A stretch of 64,000 nucleotides of DNA from Gordonia sp. OPL2 (GTDB taxonomy: Bacteria > Actinomycetota > Actinomycetes > Mycobacteriales > Mycobacteriaceae): contig NZ_RKME01000024.1 of NCBI RefSeq assembly GCF_003797825.1, positions 28,435-92,434 on the forward strand, given 5' to 3'. A program made the position numbers and the translations under genes. Below the pieces are notes generated by a model. The model had not been told where the DNA came from. It ran no database searches and was given only the letters and a program-made list of their open reading frames with translations. Below are positions 7,503-15,368 of the stretch, piece after piece (the stretch's first letter is position 1; each line of letters begins with the position of its first letter).

Positions 7503-7777
7503 ACAAGCGGCAGCGATACGCCAGCGACATCAAGCTCGGCGAGAAGTACCGCGACGACCAGACCGGCATCGAGGGGACCGCGGCCGCGATCCACTTCTTC
7601 CAGCACGGCTGCGAGCGCGTCACCGTCGAGCTGCTCGTCAAGGGCGAGCTGAAGGAGTACACGTTCGACGCTCCGCGGTTGCGCCACATCGCAACCGGCC
7701 GCCTCGCCACCACTGACCGGACGGGCGGGCCCGAGCGGTTTACCGACGCCGGGCGATCGACGGGTGGTCGTCGATGA
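7499..7777 (+). CDS. Conserved-looking early phage protein
   Basis: A 92-aa protein overlapping its neighbours by ATGA at both ends. The N-terminal 65 residues look like a small beta-rich domain (DQTGIEGTAAAIHFFQHGCERVTVE broken into strands), a pattern common in small proteins of actinophage early operons. The C-terminus is basic and disordered. Function unknown. Confidence 0.6.
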   Translation: MNKRQRYASDIKLGEKYRDDQTGIEGTAAAIHFFQHGCERVTVELLVKGELKEYTFDAPRLRHIATGRLATTDRTGGPERFTDAGRSTGGRR

Positions 7778-8400
7778 GCACGCCGATCGACCATGTGAGC
7801 GTCGCCCTCCGCGATGCCACGGACGAGAACTACGCCGTCGTGCACGCGCTGCTCGACATCGCCGACGCCATCCGCGACGGCAACGGCGGGACCGTCGTTG
7901 AGGCGGAGATCTCCGAGCTGCAGGTCGCCGGACCCGACCTGACTCACCTCGGCTGCCGCGAGGTCGCATGGGAAGAGGGATTCGAGGCGGGGGCGACCTG
8001 GCATCAGAGTGGCCCGACTGGAGTACCCAACGACCCGCCACCCAACCCGTACACGGCGCTCCGGGAACAGCCACTCGCCTACGTGCGCAGCGTCGTCGAC
8101 CGGCAGTTCCACACCGACCCCGACGACGAGCTTGGCGATGACTACATCGAAGCCATCCTCGACGCGCACTCCGAATGGCTCGGTGGCCAGCGAGGACAGG
8201 CCGAGGGTGACATTGGCTGTGCAATTTCTACAGCCGATGTTGCAATCCCCTCAGCCAGCAACACGCGGGCGGAGACTCTCGCGCAGGCCCGCGATGTCCT
8301 CGCCGAGCTGAGTTCGCCGACGTCCGTCCAACCGCACACCGAAGAGATCGTCGATGTCCTCCGCGATCTCATCAGCCAGGTTGAGGCGGTGGCCCGATGA
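7774..8400 (+). CDS. Hypothetical early phage protein
   Basis: A 208-aa acidic protein with no recognised domain. The middle section (HLGCREVAWEEGFEAGATWH) resembles the short EGFxAG segment seen in many small actinophage proteins. A Thr/Ser-rich linker precedes a helical C-terminus. ATGA overlaps on both sides keep it in the early operon. Confidence 0.55.
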   Translation: MSTPIDHVSVALRDATDENYAVVHALLDIADAIRDGNGGTVVEAEISELQVAGPDLTHLGCREVAWEEGFEAGATWHQSGPTGVPNDPPPNPYTALREQPLAYVRSVVDRQFHTDPDDELGDDYIEAILDAHSEWLGGQRGQAEGDIGCAISTADVAIPSASNTRAETLAQARDVLAELSSPTSVQPHTEEIVDVLRDLISQVEAVAR

Positions 8401-8723
8401 CCGCCGCCGACATGTTCGCCCGCCATGGCATCCCGTCGAAGGTGCAGGCCGCCGCCGAGCGCGAAACCACCGCGCAGATCCGGGATCGCGACGAGCGTGA
8501 GGGCCGGGCACGTCGCCAGCTCACCGACGCAGCCGCGCGGGTCGACGCCCAGACGGTCATCGCGCACCGCCGCGCCTCCGCCGGTGACGACGCCTTCACC
8601 GTCGACGTCGTCCAGTACCGCCCGAAGGCGGCCCGCCGCGAGATCACCGAGTCCGGACCCGATCTCGTCGAATGCCTCGACCGAGCACGCGACCGGCTCA
8701 ACCGGCAGGAGTGGGACCGATGA
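8397..8723 (+). CDS. Hypothetical early phage protein
   Basis: A 108-aa, highly charged, mostly helical protein (repeated Glu/Arg runs in residues 15-50) ending in an amphipathic helix. No Cys, TM segment or catalytic motif is seen. It overlaps upstream and downstream genes by ATGA. Confidence 0.5.
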   Translation: MTAADMFARHGIPSKVQAAAERETTAQIRDRDEREGRARRQLTDAAARVDAQTVIAHRRASAGDDAFTVDVVQYRPKAARREITESGPDLVECLDRARDRLNRQEWDR

Positions 8724-9088
8724 GCATCGCCGATCTGGACGATGTCCGGGCCCGCCGGCTCGAGGCCGTCGGATCTCTCACCCGTGCGAAGACTCCGACT
8801 GCTGAGATCGCCGCGCTCCTTGGCGTCAGTGAACGAACTGTCACCCGCTGCCGCGTCGAGCTCGGCATCGCACGACCCACCCCGCCGCGGCTCACTCAGG
8901 AGCAACTCGACACCGCCGAGCGACTCCTCGCCGAGGGTGCCTCGTATGTCGAGGCTGCACAAACCGTGGGATGCACACCTAAACCGTTGCGGCGTCGGTT
9001 CCCTGGCCGCGGATGGACGTTCGCCGAGTGTGGTCGGTGGGCTCGGTGGCTCGCCAAACAGGATGGCCGTCAGCGGGCGATCGCATGA
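8720..9088 (+). CDS. Double helix-turn-helix DNA-binding protein
   Basis: A 122-aa protein with two HTH segments: TAEIAALLGVSERTVTRCRVE (about residues 28-47) and YVEAAQTVGCTPKPLRRRF (about 77-96). The first resembles the resolvase/sigma-4 type HTH. The start at 8720 overlaps the preceding stop (ATGA); a longer frame from 8672 is rejected. It is probably a regulator acting within the phage or on host genes. Confidence 0.65.
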   Translation: MSIADLDDVRARRLEAVGSLTRAKTPTAEIAALLGVSERTVTRCRVELGIARPTPPRLTQEQLDTAERLLAEGASYVEAAQTVGCTPKPLRRRFPGRGWTFAECGRWARWLAKQDGRQRAIA

Positions 9089-9324
9089 GCGCCCCCAACT
9101 GGATCGGCAACGACCCGCACGTCATCACTCGCGAACAGATCAACGCCGCGATCGCCGCCCTCGGACTCGATCCCCGCTCGGCCATCACTCGCGTCGAGAT
9201 CACCGCGAGCGGTCCCATCGTTGTCGAGCGAATCCTCAAGGACGACAACACCCGTGACACAATCCCGCCGTACACGACGACCAAGACGCTGATCGGTGTC
9301 GTCGGACAGGTCGCCGCCTCATGA
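9085..9324 (+). CDS. Hypothetical early phage protein
   Basis: A 79-aa protein, starting at an ATG overlapping the HTH gene's stop. An alpha-beta pattern is visible (helix in TREQINAAIAALGL, strands around TRVEITASGPIVVERIL). No family recognised. Confidence 0.5.
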   Translation: MSAPNWIGNDPHVITREQINAAIAALGLDPRSAITRVEITASGPIVVERILKDDNTRDTIPPYTTTKTLIGVVGQVAAS

Positions 9325-9467
9325 CCGACCACGGCACCGGACCGACTCACGTCGACAACATCACCTGCGTTGTCTGCGCCCGCTGCCTCGTCGGGCTGTT
9401 CGTCCGCCTGGCGACCGGCGTCTGCACGCTGTGCGAACCGACCGCCGGGTCGGGGGTCGGCCAGTGA
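9321..9467 (+). CDS. Small zinc-ribbon-like protein
   Basis: A 48-aa protein with four cysteines arranged as CVVCARC and CTLC, enough for a single zinc knuckle. It starts at ATG 9321, overlapping the preceding stop, and ends overlapping the GTG of the next gene. One of several very small Cys-pair proteins in this early operon. Confidence 0.5.
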   Translation: MTDHGTGPTHVDNITCVVCARCLVGLFVRLATGVCTLCEPTAGSGVGQ

Positions 9468-9658
9468 GCGCGAGGACCGGCACCGTCCGCTACTGGGACG
9501 TGGACAACCGCGGATACACCCAGCCCGCCGAGCGAACCGGTGAGATCCTTACCGGCTCAGGAAAGTTCGTCAGTGTCGACACCAACACGACGACCTATCT
9601 CATCCCTGTCGAGAACACCATCCACATCGCGATCCACAGAGAAGGAATCCACCCGTGA
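9464..9658 (+). CDS. Small hypothetical protein
   Basis: A 64-aa protein starting at GTG 9464 (GTGA overlap). It has a beta-rich pattern (TGTVRYWDVDNRGY; YLIPVENTIHIAIHREG). The 3' end of the gene encodes the start-associated sequence used by the following secreted protein, so the two coding regions overlap by one GTGA. Confidence 0.5.
   Translation: MSARTGTVRYWDVDNRGYTQPAERTGEILTGSGKFVSVDTNTTTYLIPVENTIHIAIHREGIHP
9641..9654 (+). repeat. Start-associated sequence, copy 2
   Basis: GAAGGAATCCACCC immediately precedes the GTG at 9655. It lacks one G compared with copies 1 and 3 but keeps AATCCACCC. Confidence 0.6.
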
Positions 9659-10038
9659 AGAAGCTCCTCACCACCCTCGCCGCCACCGCGGCCGTCGCAC
9701 TGGGCATCTCGGGCCCGCCGGCCAACGCCTCCCCCGCGTTTCCCACCGCGGGCGACCGGATCGTCTACGTCTTCATCTCCGACGTCCAGTTCAACGGCTC
9801 CTCGCACTGGTTCGACGAGAACAGTGAGATCGACTCGTTCGACAGCACTCAACTCCCCGACTACTCCGGCGGCCGCTGGTCCGGCGTCCAGCGCGTCACC
9901 TCGGCATCGAGTTACCAGTCGACGGTGTCGACCTTCCAGACCGAGGGCTACTACGCGGGTTGCGAGATCTGGGTTAACGGCGTCCAGGTGGCATCCGACT
10001 CGGCGACCGGCCGCTACGCGGTCGTCAGCTGCTACTGA
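9655..10038 (+). CDS. Secreted MmpS-like small protein
   Basis: A 127-aa protein with a Sec signal peptide (basic KK, hydrophobic core, ANA-SPA cleavage near residue 26). The mature part has a beta-sandwich pattern ending in two cysteines (GCEIWVNGVQV and AVVSCY) with the central GRWSGVQRVTSASS. This order resembles actinobacterial MmpS-type envelope proteins. A secreted protein in the early operon is unusual; it could alter the lysogen or infected-cell envelope, but that is inference. The GTG start follows a start-associated sequence. Confidence 0.6.
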   Translation: MKKLLTTLAATAAVALGISGPPANASPAFPTAGDRIVYVFISDVQFNGSSHWFDENSEIDSFDSTQLPDYSGGRWSGVQRVTSASSYQSTVSTFQTEGYYAGCEIWVNGVQVASDSATGRYAVVSCY

Positions 10039-10053
10039 GAGGCGGCCTGACTG

Positions 10054-10872
10054 ATGGCACGATTCAAGCCCCCGATCACCCGCCGCGAAACGGCGAAGGG
10101 TCACCACTACGTCGACGGCAACGGCGACCGCATCCCGGGCGTCACAACGATCCTCAGCGACGGGCTGCCGAAGACGGCGCTGATCAACTGGGCGGCCAAC
10201 GCGACCGCCGACTACGCGGTCGACAACTGGGACATGCTCTCCGACCTCCCCGTCGCCGAGCGGCTCAAGAAACTGCAGGGCGGCCGGTACGGCGTCACCG
10301 ACAAGGCGAAGAAGCGCGGCACCGAGGTCCACGGCTACGCCGAGCGCCTGGTGCACGGCGAGAAGGTCGCCAACGTCCCCGAGCTGCTGCGCGGTCACGT
10401 CGAGGCCTACGCCCGATTCCTCGACCAGTTCGACGTCCAGCCACTCGTCGTCGAGGCCTCCGGGGTGAACTACTCAGTCGGCTACGCCGGCACCCTCGAC
10501 CTCATCGCCGACCTGACAATCCCGAAGCTCGGCGTCACCCGCGTCCTAGCGGACGTGAAGACGAACGAGAAGGGGATCTACGGCGAAACGGCGCTGCAGC
10601 TCGCCGCGTACCGCCACTTCGAGAAGCTCCTCGTCGACGGCAACGAGATCGACATGCACGAGGTCGAGCGTTGCGCCGCAATCCATGTCACCTCGGATTC
10701 GGCCGAGCTGATCCCCCTCACGGTCGACGAGCAACAGTGGCGCGACTTCCGGTACGCCCGCGAGATCCGACGGTTCGCCAACGAGTCGCGGGACCTCGTT
10801 GGAGCGCCGGTCGAGCCGGTCAAGGAGACGACCATCGCGTCGATCGAGTGGCGAGAGGCGGAGGCGTCGTGA
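10054..10872 (+). CDS. RecB/Cas4-like PD-(D/E)XK exonuclease
   Basis: A 272-aa nuclease. Motifs include RGTEVHGYAE (about 88-97), GYAGTLDLIAD with D149, the D-x-K signature ADVKT (D167, K169) and QLAAYR (from Q182), the usual RecB-family set. It lies two genes upstream of recT, so it probably resects DNA ends for RecT annealing. Starts at ATG 10054; the stop overlaps the next GTG. Confidence 0.8.
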   Translation: MARFKPPITRRETAKGHHYVDGNGDRIPGVTTILSDGLPKTALINWAANATADYAVDNWDMLSDLPVAERLKKLQGGRYGVTDKAKKRGTEVHGYAERLVHGEKVANVPELLRGHVEAYARFLDQFDVQPLVVEASGVNYSVGYAGTLDLIADLTIPKLGVTRVLADVKTNEKGIYGETALQLAAYRHFEKLLVDGNEIDMHEVERCAAIHVTSDSAELIPLTVDEQQWRDFRYAREIRRFANESRDLVGAPVEPVKETTIASIEWREAEAS

Positions 10873-11147
10873 ATGGACCCGATCACTACCGCGAGGCGGA
10901 GCGTCTGGTCGATCTGGCGGTGGACGGCATGGCGGAAGTCGCGTTGGCGGGAATCCCCGGAGTCACAACCCAACAGCTCGCCGAAGCCTTCCAGACTCAC
11001 GACACTGTGATCCGGTGCGCCCAGGTTCACGCGACGCTCGCTTTGGCCGCCGCCACCACGCTTCAACATCTCCGATCCCCAGATACCGCCACCGCCTGGC
11101 GCGAGATAGCGCTCGGTGAACCCACTACCGAAGGAGACAAGCAGTGA
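10869..11147 (+). CDS. Hypothetical protein between nuclease and RecT
   Basis: A 92-aa helical protein starting at GTG 10869 (GTGA overlap with the nuclease) and ending in another GTGA with recT. No domain is recognised. The tight coupling suggests a role in the recombination module or simply co-translation. Confidence 0.5.
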   Translation: MNGPDHYREAERLVDLAVDGMAEVALAGIPGVTTQQLAEAFQTHDTVIRCAQVHATLALAAATTLQHLRSPDTATAWREIALGEPTTEGDKQ

Positions 11148-12184
11148 CCAACGAAATCGCCCAGCAGGATTCGCCGTTCGGCGCCGTCCAACCATTCGGC
11201 GTACCCGCCACTCTCTCGGTGCAGAAGGCCGACCCGTTCACCCGGCTGCGCGACTGGGCCGAGCTCTACGTGCAGGTGGGCAAGGCGGCCGGACACCTCG
11301 CATCGACCGACTTCGTCCCGGACGGCCTGCGCGGCAAGCCCGAGGCTGTCGCCGCCGCGATGCTCAAGGGTGCCGAGCTCGGCATCGACCCGCTCGACGC
11401 GCTGCAGAACATCCACGTCGTCAAGGGGAAGGTCGGATTCTCGGCCGAGTTCATGCGCCGTCGGATCATCGAGGCCGGCCACGAGATCCGGTTCAAGGAG
11501 TCCACCGACACCCGCTGCGTCGTCGAAGGCCGTCGACGCGGCGAAGAGGCATGGGAGCGCGTCACCTTCACCGCCGACAACGCGAAAACAGCGCAGATCG
11601 ACATCCGGTCCTATCCCGCCGACAAGCTCGTTGCCCGAGCCTCGTCGCGGCTATGCCGTCGCGTGTTCCCCGATGTGCTGGGCGGCTCGCTGATCATCGA
11701 AGACGTCCTCGACGGCGAAGTCGTCGAGGCGACACCGAATGTCACCACCACTCCCGCCACCGGGACGGGACAGAAGGCTGTCGAGTCGGCGCCGGTCCAG
11801 CGCAAGACCGCCACCCGTAAGGCCCCGGCGAAGAAGGCCGCACAGAAGGCCGAGAAGGTCAACGATCCGAGCGACCAGCCGCCGCTGCCCGACGAGGAAC
11901 CCGCCTCCGATTCGAGCGCAAAACCGGAACCCGAGCAGGTCACCGAGGTCGGCCAGAACTCGCAGGGCGCCGAACGCATCACCGATCCGCAGCTCAAGAA
12001 GCTCCACGTCGTCATGCAGAAGGAAGGGCTGACCGAGCGGGCCGCGGCACTCGAATGGCTGTCGCAGCAGATCAACCGACCGCTCGACACCTCGAAGGAT
12101 CTGAGCAAGGACGAGGCGAGCGGGATCATCGACTTCCTCGAGCAGGCCCAGGCCGCCGACGCCGCCAAGGGCCGCGGCCAGTAA
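11144..12184 (+). CDS. recT: RecT-like single-strand annealing protein
   Basis: A 346-aa protein. Residues about 40-215 carry the RecT core (LASTDFVPDGLRGKPEAVA, AMLKGAELGIDPLDALQNIH, GFSAEFMRRRI). A Lys/Ala/Pro-rich linker (KAPAKKAAQKA) and a separate helical C-terminal domain (about 278-340, ITDPQLKKLHVVMQKEGL) follow. It should bind ssDNA and anneal homologous strands with the neighbouring nuclease during phage replication or recombination. GTG start at 11144. Confidence 0.85.
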   Translation: MTNEIAQQDSPFGAVQPFGVPATLSVQKADPFTRLRDWAELYVQVGKAAGHLASTDFVPDGLRGKPEAVAAAMLKGAELGIDPLDALQNIHVVKGKVGFSAEFMRRRIIEAGHEIRFKESTDTRCVVEGRRRGEEAWERVTFTADNAKTAQIDIRSYPADKLVARASSRLCRRVFPDVLGGSLIIEDVLDGEVVEATPNVTTTPATGTGQKAVESAPVQRKTATRKAPAKKAAQKAEKVNDPSDQPPLPDEEPASDSSAKPEPEQVTEVGQNSQGAERITDPQLKKLHVVMQKEGLTERAAALEWLSQQINRPLDTSKDLSKDEASGIIDFLEQAQAADAAKGRGQ

Positions 12185-12215
12185 CCAACCTCTGATCGCC
12201 GGATCAGAACCACCA

Positions 12216-12230
12216 GAAGGGAATCCACAC
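12216..12230 (+). repeat. Start-associated sequence, copy 3
   Basis: GAAGGGAATCCACAC sits one base before the ATG at 12232, in the 47-bp gap after recT. Confidence 0.6.
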
Positions 12231-12231
12231 C

Positions 12232-12708
12232 ATGACCACCTACGACGAGACGACCGACCTGCCGACCGAACATCACCAAGCGCCCGACGACATCGACAAG
12301 GCAACTCCCGACATCCCCCTCGGGTCCGGAATCGAGTACAACGGCGAGGTCGTCACCGAGGCGAAGGTCAAGTTCGTCGGCGGGGTGAGCCCCGCGGCGA
12401 TCAAGAACCCGCCGAAGGAGGGCGAGCTCCGCGCGTACATCGTGCTCGGCAGAGCGCGAAAGCATCACTTCGGCAAGGTGAACGACGAGACGACGCTTGT
12501 CGTCGACGTCGAGCCGTACGTGGTCTACGACCGCGCGCTTGGCCCGTTCGGTGACCAGACCGAGCGCGGCCCGAACGACAAGGTCAAGACCGATCCCGAC
12601 GACGACGTCTCGGACGAGGACAAGAAGGGCGGCCTGTTCGACGACGCCGGCGAGATCACCGGGGACCTCGACAGCGACGTCGCCGACGACGAGGACGGCG
12701 ACCAGTGA
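12232..12708 (+). CDS. Acidic-tailed protein following RecT
   Basis: A 158-aa protein. The N-terminal 110 residues contain strand-rich segments (VTEAKVKFVGGVSPAAI; ELRAYIVLGRARKHHFG; TTLVVDVEPYVVYD). The C-terminal 45 residues are almost all Asp/Glu/Gly, like the acidic tail of SSBs. A role as recombination partner is possible from position and tail, but no family is recognised. Confidence 0.55.
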   Translation: MTTYDETTDLPTEHHQAPDDIDKATPDIPLGSGIEYNGEVVTEAKVKFVGGVSPAAIKNPPKEGELRAYIVLGRARKHHFGKVNDETTLVVDVEPYVVYDRALGPFGDQTERGPNDKVKTDPDDDVSDEDKKGGLFDDAGEITGDLDSDVADDEDGDQ

Positions 12709-13058
12709 CCGACATCAGCGAACTCGTCGGCGAGCAGCTGTCGGACGAGATCAAGGAGCAGCTGGCCGAGATTCTCCACGCGGTGAAGGACGGGAAGAAC
12801 ATCGCGGTCAAGGTCGACGACCCGACATCAGGCTTGGCGAGCAGCGGGTTTCCCCAGACGCGCATCTTCTTGAGATCTCGCCGAGTCATCCTCCACCAGA
12901 CGAAGGCCGGCCGCTGGCACTGGCGCCTGTTCTCGGCCGACGGAAATCGGGTCGACGCCCGGTCGGGTGACGGGTTCTCTCGCGAGGACTCGGCTCGCCG
13001 CGGCGTCATGCGCCAGTACCCGCACCTGCGGCTTGACATCGAGGTGCGTCGTGCCTGA
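12705..13058 (+). CDS. YegP/DUF1508-like domain protein
   Basis: A 117-aa protein. Residues about 70-105 (HWRLFSADGNRVDARSGDGF, then SREDSARRGV) match the small beta-alpha YegP-like repeat, present once here. The N-terminal 40 residues form an acidic helix. The function of YegP domains is not settled. Coupled by ATGA to the upstream gene. Confidence 0.55.
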   Translation: MTDISELVGEQLSDEIKEQLAEILHAVKDGKNIAVKVDDPTSGLASSGFPQTRIFLRSRRVILHQTKAGRWHWRLFSADGNRVDARSGDGFSREDSARRGVMRQYPHLRLDIEVRRA

Positions 13059-13317
13059 AACGCCGACCACAGTCGTCAACATCCGATTCGAGGGCGTCGA
13101 CGGGCTCCGTGAGAGTGTCACCGAGGCCCTCGTCGGCACCTGGGGCCAGGGGTTGGCCGATGGCTACGAACTCGCCTGCACCGTCATCGAGGAACTGGTG
13201 AAGCTCGGACCCGACACGAAACTCGCCGACGCCCTCGCCGGGCTCCGACTGGCCCAGGAGCAGCAGATTCAGAACGCGGCCGCTTTCGTCCCGACGTCGA
13301 GGCGGGGTGGCGAGTGA
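13051..13317 (+). CDS. Hypothetical early phage protein
   Basis: An 88-aa protein beginning at GTG 13051, overlapping the upstream gene by 8 nt. It has a predicted strand (TVVNIRFEGVDGL) followed by helices. No family recognised. Confidence 0.5.
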   Translation: MPETPTTVVNIRFEGVDGLRESVTEALVGTWGQGLADGYELACTVIEELVKLGPDTKLADALAGLRLAQEQQIQNAAAFVPTSRRGGE

Positions 13318-14189
13318 TGCACGAGACCGGAGCATGGCTCACCCCCGACGGTCAGATCGTCGTCCGCTCGGCCGCCGGCATCGCTGACTGGGTGATGCGG
13401 TCCCAGGACGGAGCGGAGGTCTCCTATGCCGACGCACTCCCCGAGGGTTCGGTCCCGCTGGTCCGGGCGGACGAGGCGCAGTCGACGGCCGAATGGCTGA
13501 TGTACGAACTCCTCTGGTCCGCCCTCGGGTTCGCCAAAGCGGGACCGTACTCACCGGAGAGCTTCGACTTCGTGATGCGGATCCGCGCGCTGGCCATCGA
13601 CCGGGACGAGACCGAGCGGGAGCGGGTGAAGGCGCTCGAGCGGGAGCGAAACGCCGCCGAGCGGCTGCAGCAGCTACGGGAGTCTCCGGAGATGCGACTC
13701 GCGATCGCGCATCGGGACGACTGCAGGACGTATGAGGGCATCATCGAGGCGTCCATGGCGTCGCTCGGCGTCGAGAAGTACGGGGAGCTGCCCGAGGCTG
13801 CACGTAATGCTCGGCTCGTCGCTGAGTGGCTGATCGCCGAGGTCCGCTACCGCTACTCGCACTTCTACGACCGGATGCGGGCCGACCTCGACGGCGTCAG
13901 CCCTGAGGCGACGCGGCCGGCACACCTCCGGTTCGCCGCCACCATCATCGAGCAGACCGCGGTCCCGAAGGACCACGGCGGAGACGGCGAGGACCAGGAG
14001 CGCACCGCGCGGCAGCTGCGTGACGAGGCGAACCGGATCGAGACCGCGGCGGCTGCAGACGAGGACCTAGTCGAGGTAGCTGCCCGGGTCATCTGGGGAT
14101 CACGGCTCGTCGCGAGCACGACCGACGCAGAGACCGCCGCGCACGCACTCCATTCCGCCGGGCTACTCCGGGACGGTGACGTCGCGTGA
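13314..14189 (+). CDS. Hypothetical coiled-coil phage protein
   Basis: A 291-aa protein. A strongly charged coiled coil (ETERERVKALERERNAAERLQ) occupies about residues 98-125. The rest is helical and acidic without catalytic signature. The start may be GTG 13314 (GTGA overlap) or the adjacent ATG 13317. Confidence 0.55.
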   Translation: MMHETGAWLTPDGQIVVRSAAGIADWVMRSQDGAEVSYADALPEGSVPLVRADEAQSTAEWLMYELLWSALGFAKAGPYSPESFDFVMRIRALAIDRDETERERVKALERERNAAERLQQLRESPEMRLAIAHRDDCRTYEGIIEASMASLGVEKYGELPEAARNARLVAEWLIAEVRYRYSHFYDRMRADLDGVSPEATRPAHLRFAATIIEQTAVPKDHGGDGEDQERTARQLRDEANRIETAAAADEDLVEVAARVIWGSRLVASTTDAETAAHALHSAGLLRDGDVA

Positions 14190-14359
14190 GCACTGATACC
14201 GAACAGCGCCTCCGCGACATGCCTCTCCAAGAGGCCGCCGCCACCCTGCTCGTCGTCCTCCCGATCGTCGCCCTCCTCGCGCTGGCAGAGCGACTCGACG
14301 AGTGGATTTACGACCGCCGGGTCGCGCGTGAGGATGAGCGGGAGCGGGGTGTGGCGTGA
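14186..14359 (+). CDS. Small single-TM membrane protein
   Basis: A 57-aa protein with GTG start overlapping the upstream stop. One TM helix (about residues 17-34, ATLLVVLPIVALLALA) is followed by a charged tail (EDERERGVA). The stop overlaps the next GTG. Confidence 0.5.
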   Translation: MSTDTEQRLRDMPLQEAAATLLVVLPIVALLALAERLDEWIYDRRVAREDERERGVA

Positions 14360-14874
14360 GCGACTTCGATCCCAACGACTTTCCACCAAAGTACAAGGCC
14401 GACATGGTCGCCGCGTATCCCGACATCGCCGCGATGACGGCCGACGAAGCGTGGTTCGCGACGCCGGCTGAGCGCGAGGAAGCGTTCGCCCGCGTCCTGG
14501 CCGCGAAGAACCTGCGTCGAACACATCAGCAGTTTCTCGACGACCTCCACCCGCCGAAGCCACCGGCTGAGCTGACTCGGGAGGAGCTGATCGAGTTGTG
14601 CACCGACGGCGTCGTGCCGCACGAGAAGTGGCGTGACCGCGACACCGCCGGAGCGCAGATCCAGCTCGGCCAGGCGCGCGCCCTGCTGGCCGCCGGATGC
14701 AAGTACCACATCCTCGTCGACGGTCGACTGAGCAGTGACAACGACACCGTCTGGGTCGAGATCACCTGGAATGGATTCGGACACTTCGACTATGGCGGCG
14801 AACCAGACGACAAGACGTTCTACATCCCGCAGCGGCGACGACTCGACCGCATCGACGGAGGTGACTGGTACTGA
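14356..14874 (+). CDS. Hypothetical early phage protein
   Basis: A 172-aa soluble acidic protein with several Trp/Tyr-rich segments (TVWVEITWNGFGHFDYGG). No recognised domain. GTG start; its stop overlaps the HNH gene start (TGATG). Confidence 0.5.
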   Translation: MSDFDPNDFPPKYKADMVAAYPDIAAMTADEAWFATPAEREEAFARVLAAKNLRRTHQQFLDDLHPPKPPAELTREELIELCTDGVVPHEKWRDRDTAGAQIQLGQARALLAAGCKYHILVDGRLSSDNDTVWVEITWNGFGHFDYGGEPDDKTFYIPQRRRLDRIDGGDWY

Positions 14875-15368
14875 TGAGCGACTACCCACCCGGCATGAAG
14901 CTCCGCCCGATCGGCGATCGCATCGACTTTCGCGGGCCTGTCCCCGAGGCCCGGCCGGACCTCGGACCGTGCTGGATCTGGACTGGTGCCCGCACCGCTA
15001 AGGGCTACGCCGAGCGAGTTCAGATCGACGGTGTACGGATTCAGCCATACCGGCTTCTCTGGACGATGCTGCACGGCCCGTTTCCGGCCGAGTTGGTGCC
15101 GGATCATCTGTGCCGCAACAGACTGTGCGTCAACCCCGCGCACATCGAGCCCGTCACCAGCCGCGAGAACACGATGCGAGGCGAGTCGTTCGCCGCGCGT
15201 CACGCTCTCGTCGACCGGTGCCCCAGTGGCCACCCATACGACGAGCAGAACACCCGCCGATACCGGGGGCGCCGGTACTGCCGCGCGTGCAACAACGGCG
15301 GGTCAGGTCGTTCAGATCGCGTCGAGGCCGCCGCCGACGTGCTCCGTGCTGCGGGGAGGCTGTCGTGA
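14874..15368 (+). CDS. HNH endonuclease
   Basis: A 164-aa protein. The CWIWTG and PYRLLWTMLHGPFP segments followed by LVPDHLCRNRLCVNPAHIEP (HNH_3 type) give the beta-beta-alpha metal nuclease core at about residues 45-100. A C-terminal zinc module (CPSGH...CRACN) follows, as is common in phage homing-type HNH enzymes. It may be a free-standing homing nuclease or serve phage DNA metabolism. Confidence 0.75.
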   Translation: MSDYPPGMKLRPIGDRIDFRGPVPEARPDLGPCWIWTGARTAKGYAERVQIDGVRIQPYRLLWTMLHGPFPAELVPDHLCRNRLCVNPAHIEPVTSRENTMRGESFAARHALVDRCPSGHPYDEQNTRRYRGRRYCRACNNGGSGRSDRVEAAADVLRAAGRLS

